In this document: piece by piece, positions 1 through 7,951 of the stretch | Numbering within the stretch: the first letter of the stretch is position 1 | Layout of the letters: each line of letters begins with the position of its first letter | Assembly: GCF_026162625.1 (NCBI RefSeq) | Contig: NZ_JAOTBD010000020.1 | Span: forward strand, 1 to 64,000 | DNA length: 64,000 nucleotides | Source: Paracoccus beibuensis | GTDB taxonomy: Bacteria > Pseudomonadota > Alphaproteobacteria > Rhodobacterales > Rhodobacteraceae | Direction: 5' to 3' | Notes under the pieces: generated by a model | Database searches by the model: none | Told to the model about the DNA's origin: nothing | Seen by the model: only the letters and a program-made list of their open reading frames with translations | Translations under genes and position numbers: made by a program

Positions 1-1119
1 CTGAACAGCGATCCGCTCGTATTGTCCGCCCCACGCATCATCACCCCCGCCATTGTCGTGCCAAGGGTGAATCATGTTCCGCAAACCGCGTCGAGAGCCG
101 ACTTTTTCAGCGGCCTGCTAGGGGGTGGTCGCGATCCCGTCGCGCAACCTGCTGGTCACCGCGAACGAAAGCGACCTTGTCGAGGACGGCGGCGCACGAG
201 TGCATGTCATGGTTTTCCAGGGCGGCGACAGTCCCGCGGCCTATCCGATGCTGACCTCGGAAGGCACGGACGAACTGATTGGCTGGGGCGCGCTGTCGGG
301 CCTTGCCGCCGGCGAGGGCGCGGGGCAGCTTCTTGGCCTCCCCGACAGCTTCTATGGCAGCCAGCCGGCGATCCTGACCATCGACGCGACGCAGACCCCG
401 GCCCGCATCACCGCCAAGACCGTGGTGATCCGCAACGGCGACCCGGCGCAGAAGCTGGACTTGGAAGGGATCGCACCCGACGGGAATGGCGGCTTCTGGC
501 TGGCCTCGGAAGGGCGCAGCGACCGCCTGATCCCCCACGCGATCTATCACGTCGGCGCCGACGGAGAGATGCAGGACGAGATCGCCCTTCCCGCCGAACT
601 TCTGCAGTCCGAAGCCCGATTCGGCTTCGAAGGCATCGCGCGGCAAGGCGACCTGCTGTGGCTGGCGGTCCAGCGCGAATGGGGCACCGATGCCGAAGGT
701 CAGGTCGAGCTTCTGGCCTATGACACCGCGGCCGAGGAATGGGGCGCCGTCGCCTATCCGCTGGACGACGCGCGCCGGGCTGGATGGGACTGTCCGAGAT
801 CTCGATCCACGGTGACTGGGCCTGGCTGATCGAGCGTGACAACCAGGTCGGCGAGGCCGCGGCCACGAAGAAGCTCTACCGCGTCGCGCTGTCCGACATG
901 ACGCCCGTGCCGCTGGACCAGGACCTGCCCCTGGTCGCCAAGGATGAGGTCCGCGACCTGATCCCGGACCTGCGCGCGCTGAACGGCCATGTCCAGGACA
1001 AGGTCGAGGGCTTTGCCATCGACGCCGCCGGAAGCGGCTGGCTGGTCACCGACAACGACGGCGTCGACGACAGTTCCGGCGAGACGCTGTTCCGGTCCGT
1101 CGGCACGCGGGCCGACTGA
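1..1119 (+). pseudogene. Phytase-like esterase (PF13449-type), frameshifted, 5' end off window
   Basis: Three consecutive reading frames together make one protein of the 'esterase-like activity of phytase' family, normally a secreted beta-propeller hydrolase. The first frame runs from the window edge to about 118. A second, starting GVVAIPSRNLLVTANESD and containing DELIGWGALSG, runs from about 119 to 775. A third, with GLSEISIHGDWAWLIERDNQ, runs to the stop at 1117-1119. At the first junction a four-base ctag stands where one codon is expected. At the second, near 775, the frame slips back. The family motif ERDNQ and the order of segments are as in intact homologues as I remember them. It may be a true pseudogene or contain assembly errors; two more broken stretches lie within the next 5 kb, which favours real decay. 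Confidence 0.7.
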
Positions 1120-1137
1120 CGCAGCCGGGGCCGGTGG

Positions 1138-2772
1138 CTAGGTGTCATCGGCCTCCAGTTCCGACAGGCCCATCTGCAAGGCGGTCGACACGCTGGCCGC
1201 CAGAACGGCCTGCGGCCCGCCCTCGAAGTTGAACTCTTTGGCCATGGGCGGCTTGCCCCGTCGGCAGACGCCGATGCAGACATAGCCCGCAGGCTTGCCC
1301 TGGTCTTCGTCCGGCCCCGCGACCCCGGTGATCGACAGCGCCAGGTCGGCATGGGGCGCGGCCTCCAGAGCGCCTGTCGTCATCTGCCGCGCCACCTCGG
1401 GGTCATAGACGGTGCGTTCGTCGATCACCTCCTGCGACACCCCCAGCGCCGAGGTCTTCATCGTCGCGCCATAGGTCACGAAGCTTCCCTCGAGCGTGGC
1501 GCCGCTGCCCGAGACGGCCGCGATGCTTGCCGACAGAAGCCCGCCCGTGCAGGATTCCGCCGTGACCAGCCGCATGTCACGCCGACCCAGTGCCCTGCAT
1601 AAATCGGATGCCGCCGCCTGCAGGTCGACAGGGAAGTCCAGCCGCGCGTCTTGCCGCACCAGGACCTTCGGGCGGAACAGGGATTCGTCGATCCGGTCCA
1701 GCACCGGGAAGCGGCCGGTCAGCGGGTTGTCAAAGCTGATCGGGTTCACCCGCTTGTGCCAGGTCGTGCGCAACCGGTGCAGGACCGCCTGCATCACCTT
1801 GTGCGTGTGGCTGTCGGGTTCGACCTCCAGCCTGGACGCCAGGTCCTTGGCGCTCAACCGCGGGGCCTGTTCCAGCGCGTCGCTCAGCGCAAAGACCATG
1901 ATGTCCCATTCAAGGTAGGTGGCGCCGATCTGCGCCTCGTCGCCCGCGCCGATCCCAAGCCCGTCGGTCGGCTTGGCGCGCCAGGTCTTCTCGGGCACCC
2001 CGGCGGCACGGGCCATCCACGGGATCTCCCACGACTTCAGCAGCCCCTGGACCGGGGCAAGGTCGCCCACGTCGCCGTGCAGCGTCCAGAAGCCCGCGCC
2101 CAGTTCGGAATAGTTGTCGGTGCTGGCGACGATCCCGCCATGGCGGTGCGCCTGGTCATAGAGCGTCACCATCCGCAGCCGCGCCCGCAGGTTGCCGCGC
2201 CGCGTCCGCGCGGCCTCATCGTCCGATCCCGCAAGGTCCGGGTCCAGCCGCGCCAGCGCGGCCACCATCGATTCGTATTCCGACGTCAGGTCGATATGGA
2301 CATGCTCGATGCCAAGCGCCTCGCAGGCCTCGACCCCGCGCTCGGTTTCCTCGGGGTTCTGGTGGATGGGCATCGTGTGGCCCACGACGCGCCATCCGGC
2401 CTCCTTGAAGAGCGCGGCCGTCAGCGCGGAATCGACTCCGCCCGACATGCCCAAGACCGCAATGCCCACGCCGCCCTGCCGGCGATAGTCGTCCAGCTTT
2501 TCCACCAGCCGGCGATGCACCTCGACCAGCTGGTCGCCGGACAGGAACAGCCCCCGGTCGATCTGCTCGGTCAGGCGGCTGTCGAACCAGGGCGCCAGTC
2601 CTCCCGCGGCCTCCTGCCGGGACAGGTTCATGATTTCGGCGTATGACATGGGTCCTCCGTGGCTGGCGATGACGCGGATTATCGTGGCTTCGTGAACCGG
2701 GCGATTGTCGAAAATGTTCCCGCCACCCGGCGCGCGCGACGGAACCTGAAGCAGATCCTTGGGCGTTTCCAT
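1138..2772 (-). CDS. nadE: Bifunctional NAD+ synthetase / nicotinamide-nucleotide amidase (NadE-PncC fusion)
   Basis: A 544-residue protein. After an N-terminal stretch of about 90 residues comes an ammonia-dependent NAD+ synthetase, with the ATP-pyrophosphatase loop SGGVDS at 110-115 and the later STDNYSELGAGFWTLHGDVG region. From about 385 to the end it is a CinA C-terminal (PncC) amidase, with the catalytic ESCTGG at 406-411 and SITGVAGPDE near 480. PncC turns NMN into nicotinic acid mononucleotide; NadE amidates the downstream product NaAD to NAD+. The protein therefore joins the first and last amidation-related steps of pyridine nucleotide recycling. NadE alone is about 250-280 residues and PncC about 160. 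The start codon lies 23 bp from the divergent gene at 2796. Both sets of signature residues look complete. Confidence 0.88.
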   Translation of the reverse strand: METPKDLLQVPSRAPGGGNIFDNRPVHEATIIRVIASHGGPMSYAEIMNLSRQEAAGGLAPWFDSRLTEQIDRGLFLSGDQLVEVHRRLVEKLDDYRRQGGVGIAVLGMSGGVDSALTAALFKEAGWRVVGHTMPIHQNPEETERGVEACEALGIEHVHIDLTSEYESMVAALARLDPDLAGSDDEAARTRRGNLRARLRMVTLYDQAHRHGGIVASTDNYSELGAGFWTLHGDVGDLAPVQGLLKSWEIPWMARAAGVPEKTWRAKPTDGLGIGAGDEAQIGATYLEWDIMVFALSDALEQAPRLSAKDLASRLEVEPDSHTHKVMQAVLHRLRTTWHKRVNPISFDNPLTGRFPVLDRIDESLFRPKVLVRQDARLDFPVDLQAAASDLCRALGRRDMRLVTAESCTGGLLSASIAAVSGSGATLEGSFVTYGATMKTSALGVSQEVIDERTVYDPEVARQMTTGALEAAPHADLALSITGVAGPDEDQGKPAGYVCIGVCRRGKPPMAKEFNFEGGPQAVLAASVSTALQMGLSELEADDT

Positions 2773-2795
2773 GCGACCTTCATGGGAGAAACAGG

Positions 2796-3557
2796 ATGCT
2801 CACCTCTTCGATCAAGACCCTGATGATGGGCAGCCGGATCGTGACCGCCACCGCGCTGCTGGCCACGACGGCGATGGCGCAGACGACCACCATCGACACG
2901 CCGCAGGGCAACACCGTCGTCGTGCCCGACGACGCGCTCGAGACGCAGCCCTCAGCGGGTTATGTCATGGAAAGCGACTACCCGCGTCTCGATAGCATCG
3001 AGAACAACACCGCAATTGCCGAGGCCCTGATCGCCCAAGGCTACAGCGACGTGGTGATCAGTCGCGAGGGCCCGATCCTGACCGTCACCGCGATCCGCGG
3101 CGCGACGCCGATCGAGCTGGTCTACAGCACCGCCAACGGCCGGCTGGTTTCCGTCGACGGGGTCGAGACGCGGGCGGCGCCCGAAGGATCATCGGCGAAC
3201 GACCAGGTCGGCATCGGGACGGATGACGGGTCCGGCACCCCGGATGCGGACGAAAGCGACGACGGCGACGACGCTGCTGACGGCACCGACGACGGTGGCA
3301 TGGGCGGTGACGACGCAGGCGACGATGACGGTGGCATGGGCTCGGACGACGGCGGCGCCGACGGCAGCACTGGCGACGGCACGGGTTCCGACGGCAGCGG
3401 GTCGGACGGCGCCGGTGACGGTGACAGCGGATCGGACAGCGGCGGCGGGGACAGCGACGGCGGCGATAGCGACGCCGGCGATAGCGACGGCGGGGACAGC
3501 GGCGGCAGCGATGGCGGCGACTCCGGTGGCGAAGGCGGCGGAGACAGCAACGGCTGA
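2796..3557 (+). CDS. Secreted PepSY-like protein with long acidic Asp/Gly/Ser tail
   Basis: 253 residues. Residues 1-28 form a Sec signal peptide ending in AMA, with predicted cleavage before QT. Residues about 50-115 (ESDYPRLDSIENNTAIAEAL onward) look like a small PepSY-type domain. From about 130 to the end the chain is almost only Asp, Gly, Ser and a few Ala, Thr and Glu, so strongly acidic and probably disordered and cation-binding. The repeat tracts GACGGCGGC and GACAGCGGC at DNA level keep several antisense frames open, which are not genes. The ATG follows a GGGAGAAACAGG leader. The function is not recognised; the tail suggests calcium or metal binding outside the cytoplasm, which is inference. 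Confidence 0.75.
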   Translation: MLTSSIKTLMMGSRIVTATALLATTAMAQTTTIDTPQGNTVVVPDDALETQPSAGYVMESDYPRLDSIENNTAIAEALIAQGYSDVVISREGPILTVTAIRGATPIELVYSTANGRLVSVDGVETRAAPEGSSANDQVGIGTDDGSGTPDADESDDGDDAADGTDDGGMGGDDAGDDDGGMGSDDGGADGSTGDGTGSDGSGSDGAGDGDSGSDSGGGDSDGGDSDAGDSDGGDSGGSDGGDSGGEGGGDSNG

Positions 3558-3574
3558 GCCTGCATGCAAGCGTC

Positions 3575-3599
3575 TGCCCCCCGTCCTGAACGGGGGGCA
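3575..3599 (+). terminator. Strong GC hairpin after acidic protein gene
   Basis: A perfect 10-bp stem (TGCCCCCCGT pairing with ACGGGGGGCA) with loop CCTGA begins 18 bases after the stop codon at 3557. No T tract follows, so it is terminator-like by stem strength and position only. Confidence 0.6.
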
Positions 3600-3606
3600 T
3601 CGCGGT

Positions 3607-3660
3607 TGCCATTCGGTGCACTCGTCCGGGACCCTCGGAACGAGAGGACACCGAATGGCA
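3607..3660 (+). promoter_or_regulatory. 12-bp inverted repeat enclosing the start of a decayed regulator gene
   Basis: TGCCATTCGGTG at 3607-3618 is repeated as its exact reverse complement CACCGAATGGCA at 3649-3660. A shorter inner pair, CTCGT at 3621-3625 and ACGAG at 3640-3644, lies inside. The right arm contains the ATG (3655-3657) that would start the decayed GntR/FCD gene, and a GAGAGG ribosome-binding-like motif at 3642-3647 sits just before it. As RNA the structure would hide the start codon; as DNA it could be an autoregulatory operator. Function is inference. Confidence 0.5.
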
Positions 3661-4330
3661 CATCAGACGGCAGCCGCGACAACAGCACGACAAGGTGGCG
3701 CTGATCACGGTTGGGCATGGGCCGGGCCAAGGCCCCATCCGCGACACAATGAAGACCGGCGAGACCTGCCCCTGGCCGAGCTCGGGCAGAGCAGCACGCC
3801 GTCCGACATGCCTTGCTGCGGCTGAAAGAGAGGGCTGTTCCAGATCTCTCTCCAGCACAGGACGCTGGTGTGGCCGATCTGCCTCGACATGGCGCGGCAG
3901 GCGCACTTCCTGCGACGCCCGGCTGAAATCGAGACATTGCGATTGCTCGACCAGACGCACGGTGCGGACGAGATGCTGGACGCGTCGGAAACCCTGCAGA
4001 AGCGCATGAACTTGCGGCTGGACAACAGCAAGCTTTCATCCTTCGACGAACGCGGCCGCACTTTCCACCATGCCATTCTGGCAACTGCGGGCGTGCCGGA
4101 CGTGACGGCGGTCGTTCGTCGCAACAGCGGGCATATCGACCGGCTGCGGCGCCTGTCCCTGCTGAGCACGGGCAAGGCCGCGCAGATCATCCGCGATCAC
4201 GGATCGTGACTGCTCTGAAGGCGCGGGACGAACATGCGGCCGCCGCGGCCATGCTGCAGCACCTGTCGGGCACGCTGCAGACCATCGACAGTATCCGCAG
4301 ACGTCATCCCGACTTCGTCGTCAATCGACA
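3655..4330 (+). pseudogene. GntR-family FCD-domain regulator, multiply frameshifted
   Basis: Pieces of a FadR/FCD-type GntR regulator can be read in changing frames. LPLAELGQ near 3765-3790 and a HALLRLKER-like stretch near 3810-3835 belong to the winged helix. RGLFQISLQHRTLVWPI follows in another frame from about 3830. The FCD domain runs on to a stop at 4207-4209 (EIETLRLLDQTH, FHHAILATAG, RRNSGHIDRLRRLS, IIRDHGS). The last part, TALKARDEHAAAAAMLQHL to about 4325, continues in a third frame. At least three indels (near 3809, 3832 and 4206) are needed to restore one protein, and the natural stop after RRRHPDFV is missing. The ligand is unknown. Confidence 0.75.
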
Positions 4331-4367
4331 GGCTCCGGGGACGACGGCCGCCGCCCCCGGAGGTCAT

Positions 4368-5453
4368 TCATGCGGGGTGCAGCGCCTCGGCCCGGTTCCA
4401 GCGGATCGAGGACCAGAGCGAGATTCCGATCAGGGCTGCGCCACCCAGGCCGGTGATGACCTCGGGGATGTGCACCAGCGACTGCGCGAACATCACGATC
4501 GACAGGGCGATGATGGCATAGAAGGCACCATGTTCCAGAAAGCGGTATTCCGACAGCGTACCGTTTTCGACCAGCATGATGGTCATCGACCGGACATACA
4601 TCGCGCCGATGCCCAGGCCGATGGCGATCACGAACAGGTTCTGGCTGAGCGCGAAGGCCCCGATCACGCCGTCGAAGCTGAAGGATGCATCCAGCACTTC
4701 AAGGTAGAGAAACGCCCCAAGGCCGCCGCGCGCGGCGCCCTTCAAGGTCTCTTGCGAACTGTCCAGCAGGCCGCCCAGCACCTCGACCAGCAGGAACGTC
4801 ATCAGGCCCCAGATTGCGGCACTGAAGAAGACCGTCCGCTCGGCACCTTCCAGAAGGTGCGAGAAGCCGATCACGAACAGCAGGACGACAGCCACCTCGA
4901 CCCCGCGGATCGTGGCATATTTCGCCATGTGGCGCTCCAGCCAGCTGACCCAGTGCACGTCCTTTTCGTGGTCGAAGAAGAAGCTGAGGCCGACCATCAT
5001 CAGGAAGGTCCCGCCGAAGGCCGCGATCGGCAGATGCGCATCGTGCATGATGCGGGCGTATTCCTCGGGCTGAGCGGCCGCCAGCACCAGCGCCTGCCAG
5101 GGTCCGATACCCGCGGCGACCACGACGATCAGCAGCGGAAAGACGATGCGCATGCCGAAGACGGCGATCAGGATGCCCCAGGTCAGGAAGCGATGCTGCC
5201 AGACCGGCTGCATTTCCTTGAGCTTGTTCGCGTTCACGATCGCGTTGTCGAAGGACAACGATATCTCCAGCACCGCCAGCACCGTGCAGATGAAGAGAAT
5301 CGAGAGCATTCCGCCGACGGTACCGGTGGTCTGCCAGCCAAGGGCGGCGCCGAGCACCAGGCCCAGCACGGTGACGATGATGGCCCATTTCAGGTAGGAC
5401 AGGATGGATCGTCCGGGCGCACCGCCCCCAAGGGGCCGAGTTTGCTGTGACAT
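4368..5453 (-). CDS. DUF475 TerC-like integral membrane protein
   Basis: 361 residues from the ATG at 5451-5453; a longer frame reaches 5501, but MSQQTRPLGGG is the likelier start. It is a multi-pass inner-membrane protein with about nine hydrophobic segments. Two acidic TerC-family signatures are visible: SFDNAIVNANKLKEMQP in the first half and SFSFDGVIGAFALS in the second. A soluble acidic loop (FFDHEKDVHWVSWLERH) lies between. DUF475 proteins are relatives of the tellurite-resistance and manganese-exporter TerC/MntP group; metal ion export is plausible but not shown. It stands alone, with no ter genes nearby. Confidence 0.8.
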   Translation of the reverse strand: MSQQTRPLGGGAPGRSILSYLKWAIIVTVLGLVLGAALGWQTTGTVGGMLSILFICTVLAVLEISLSFDNAIVNANKLKEMQPVWQHRFLTWGILIAVFGMRIVFPLLIVVVAAGIGPWQALVLAAAQPEEYARIMHDAHLPIAAFGGTFLMMVGLSFFFDHEKDVHWVSWLERHMAKYATIRGVEVAVVLLFVIGFSHLLEGAERTVFFSAAIWGLMTFLLVEVLGGLLDSSQETLKGAARGGLGAFLYLEVLDASFSFDGVIGAFALSQNLFVIAIGLGIGAMYVRSMTIMLVENGTLSEYRFLEHGAFYAIIALSIVMFAQSLVHIPEVITGLGGAALIGISLWSSIRWNRAEALHPA

Positions 5454-5501
5454 GAGAGGTAGGTTCCAGGCGGCTGGAAAAAGAACAGGTGCCGACATCA
5501 C

Positions 5502-6129
5502 GAAAGCGCCGCCACTTCCGCCAGAGGGGCCCGGTCACCGCTCGACTGCGCCAAAGCGCCGCAGGTATCTAGCAGGTCGCGACCCGAGTCGGCAAGGCCG
5601 CAGACATGCCGGGGACGGCCGGTCTCGTTGGCCTTCAGCCCCAATCCTGCAGGGCTTTGGGCAGGTTCAGGTGGCAGACCGGGCGCAGGAAACGGCGGAC
5701 CGAGAGGCTGCCTATTCGGTGAAGGCAGGAATGTCGCCCAGCAGCGAAGCGATCTTTTCGGCCGCCAAACCGGTGTCGATTGCGTCCATCTCTCTGCCGA
5801 CCCCCTCGTGGAAGGTCAGGCCCTGCAGCTGCGATCAGCCGCCGACCTAGCAACGAAGGTGTCGCTGGCCGGCTCTGCCGCCTACAGGCCGTCAACCGGA
5901 GGTGAGGCCGGGATCGGCGGTGACCACGACGACGGCGCCTCGATCGACTGCCGGGACACAGCAGATCTCGAAGTCGCCGGTTCAGGGATCGCGTGCTTTC
6001 GCCGCCACGTGGCGCTCTCCTTGATCGGCAGCGATGTGATCGCGGCCTTCGGGCAGGCATCTTGCATCTTGAGCCGACGGTGCCATGGCCCCACTGGTGG
6101 TAGGACGGTGAAGTGTTTATGTCACTGGC
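5502..6129. other. Gene-poor stretch with no coherent reading frame
   Basis: About 630 bases between the DUF475 gene and the YgiC-like gene. Both strands carry only short frames interrupted by stops. On the minus strand there are protein-like but broken runs, for example a 40-residue piece ending ASLLGDIPAFTE near 5720 and a run containing GRAVVVV-like hydrophobic codons near 5930. I cannot assign a family. It is best read as decayed coding DNA, continuous with the damaged genes upstream. Confidence 0.4.
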
Positions 6130-7356
6130 ATGGAAAAAATGACCTTGCCGGAACGTCCCGACCTCGCCGCCAAGGCGGCCGAACAGGGCTTCAGCTTCGC
6201 CAGCATGCACGGCGAACCTTATTGGGACGAAACGTCGGCCTATCGCCTGACGCTGGCCCAGGTCGAGACGGACCTGGAGGACCCCGCAACCGAACTTCAC
6301 GCCATGACGCGCGAGGCGGTGGACCGCATCGTTCGCGACGAGGCGCTGATGACGCGGCTGGGGATTCCGCCTGCGCATTTCGACCTGATCGCAGACAGCT
6401 GGTCGCGCAACGAGCCCGAGATCTATGGCCGGATGGACCTGGCCTATGACGGCGCCGGCCCCGCCAAGCTGCTGGAATACAACGCCGACACGCCGACATC
6501 GCTTTACGAAAGCGCCGCGTTCCAGTGGCAGTGGCTCGAGGATCAGATGGCGGCGGGCGTGCTGCCCCAAGGGTCGGACCAGTTCAACGGCATCCACGAG
6601 GCGCTGGTCGAACGCTTCCGCGGGCTGTTCCCGCCCCGCACCGACATCCACTTCACCGCTGTCGCCGACAACCCGGAGGATTACGCCACAGTCGAGCAGC
6701 TGGCCTGGGCGGCGCGCGAAGCCGATCTGGGGGCGCATTTCAGCGACCTGAGCAAGCTCGGCGTCAGCCGCGAGGGACAGTTCCTCGACGCCGAGGACCG
6801 CGTGATCGGCACGCTCTTCAAGCTCTATCCGTGGGAAGATCTGCTGGCCGACGACTATGCGCGCCACATTGCGCGCTCGGGCTGCCTGTTTCTTGAACCC
6901 GCGTGGAAGGCCGTAGTGTCGAACAAGGGCCTCTTGCCCGTTCTGTGGCAGATGTTCGACGGCCACCCGAACCTGCTGCCGGCCTTCTTCGCCGATGATG
7001 TGGCGGACGCGCTGGTCGCGGGCGGGCGTCCTGTTCCGGCGGTTGCCAAGGCCTTCGACAGGGTCGCCGACGGGTTCCGCAGGGGGCATGTCGTCAAGCC
7101 GATTTTCTCGCGCGAGGGGGCGTCGATCAGCATCGTCGAAGGGGGCGAGGTGACCGAAACCTCTCCGAACACGGAATACGACCGGCACCCGCGGATCGTT
7201 CAGGCCTATCACCCGCTGCCGGTCTTTGACGGCTTCCGCCCGGTGATGGGGGCCTGGATCGTCGGGCAGGCCTGCGTGGGGCTGGGCATCCGCGAAGACC
7301 GGGGGCGCATTACGCAGGACCTGTCGCGCTTCAAGCCGCATTACATCGCGGAGTGA
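6130..7356 (+). CDS. Glutathionylspermidine synthase family ATP-grasp protein (YgiC-like)
   Basis: 408 residues, close to E. coli YgiC (386). The opening MEKMTLPERPD and the following MHGEPYWDETSAYRLTLAQ match the synthetase domain of glutathionylspermidine synthase. LLEYNADTPTSLYE and the C-terminal VVKPIFSREGASISIVEGG belong to the ATP-grasp core. The family forms amide bonds with ATP; the substrate of YgiC-type proteins is not established, and the amidase half of true Gsp enzymes is absent. A second in-frame ATG lies three codons on. The YgiB-like gene follows 19 bp downstream, so the two are probably co-transcribed. Confidence 0.85.
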   Translation: MEKMTLPERPDLAAKAAEQGFSFASMHGEPYWDETSAYRLTLAQVETDLEDPATELHAMTREAVDRIVRDEALMTRLGIPPAHFDLIADSWSRNEPEIYGRMDLAYDGAGPAKLLEYNADTPTSLYESAAFQWQWLEDQMAAGVLPQGSDQFNGIHEALVERFRGLFPPRTDIHFTAVADNPEDYATVEQLAWAAREADLGAHFSDLSKLGVSREGQFLDAEDRVIGTLFKLYPWEDLLADDYARHIARSGCLFLEPAWKAVVSNKGLLPVLWQMFDGHPNLLPAFFADDVADALVAGGRPVPAVAKAFDRVADGFRRGHVVKPIFSREGASISIVEGGEVTETSPNTEYDRHPRIVQAYHPLPVFDGFRPVMGAWIVGQACVGLGIREDRGRITQDLSRFKPHYIAE

Positions 7357-7375
7357 TTCGCGTTAAGGAGGGGTT

Positions 7376-7951
7376 ATGAGGAAACGATCCAGAACCGTCG
7401 CGCTGACCATTCTCGGCGCCGCCGCCTTCACCGTCGCCGGCTGCCGAGAGGAGCAGGTCGAGGCGCAGGCCTTCCCCGACCTGGCCAGCTGCCAGGCCGC
7501 GGCCGAACAGCAGGGCCTGTTCACGCCCGCCGAATGCGACCAAGCCTTCGCCCAGGCCGAAGAGCTGCATGTCGAAGCCGCGCCGCGCTACGACAGCCTC
7601 GCCGTCTGCGAGGAACAGCACGGCGAAGGCGCCTGCGGGTCCGAGGAGCAGCAGGTCAGCAATGGCGGGTCGGGCAGCATCTTCATGCCGCTTCTGGCGG
7701 GCTACCTGATCGGCAACATGCTGGGACGCGTCGGTGGCGGGATGGCAGCGTCGCAACCGCTCTACCGCAATGCCCAGGGTGGATTTACGAACGCCGCGCG
7801 CACCACGAACTTCGGCAGCAACCTGGGCCGCACGCAGATGAGCGCGCAGAACTTCGCCCGCCCGTCAGCGACCGCGGGTCGCGCGCCCATGACGCGGGCC
7901 ACCGCCACGTCGCGCGGCGGGTTCGGCGGCAGCCGCAGCTTCGGGGGCTAG
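7376..7951 (+). CDS. DUF1190 family lipoprotein (YgiB-like)
   Basis: 191 residues. A hydrophobic leader ends in the lipobox-like FTVAGC (Cys at about 23). Then come the DUF1190 features: paired cysteines in ASCQAAA, ECDQAF, VCEEQHGEGACG, then a glycine-rich hydrophobic segment FMPLLAGYLIGNMLGRVGGG and a low-complexity Ser/Arg/Gly tail. The ATG follows AAGGAGGGGTT. E. coli YgiB is paired with YgiC in the same way, although there ygiB comes first. An envelope role is likely; the molecular function is unknown. Its stop codon overlaps the stop of the convergent regulator in a shared CTAG. Confidence 0.85.
   Translation: MRKRSRTVALTILGAAAFTVAGCREEQVEAQAFPDLASCQAAAEQQGLFTPAECDQAFAQAEELHVEAAPRYDSLAVCEEQHGEGACGSEEQQVSNGGSGSIFMPLLAGYLIGNMLGRVGGGMAASQPLYRNAQGGFTNAARTTNFGSNLGRTQMSAQNFARPSATAGRAPMTRATATSRGGFGGSRSFGG

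Noticed and set aside
3085-4084. Long minus-strand frames over the acidic-tail gene, very rich in Arg or Ser/Pro
   Set aside because: They come from the repetitive GAC/GGC codons of the plus-strand tail and run on into the pseudogene. The plus strand has a signal peptide and a start with a ribosome binding site.
4206-5450. A 414-codon plus-strand frame after the FCD fragment
   Set aside because: Only the first 40 or so codons resemble the FCD C terminus. The rest is antisense to the DUF475 gene and reads as shadow sequence, because the natural stop of the regulator is lost.
5635-7341. A 568-codon minus-strand frame
   Set aside because: Most of it is antisense to the YgiC-like gene, and the remainder crosses the gene-poor stretch without any recognisable domain.
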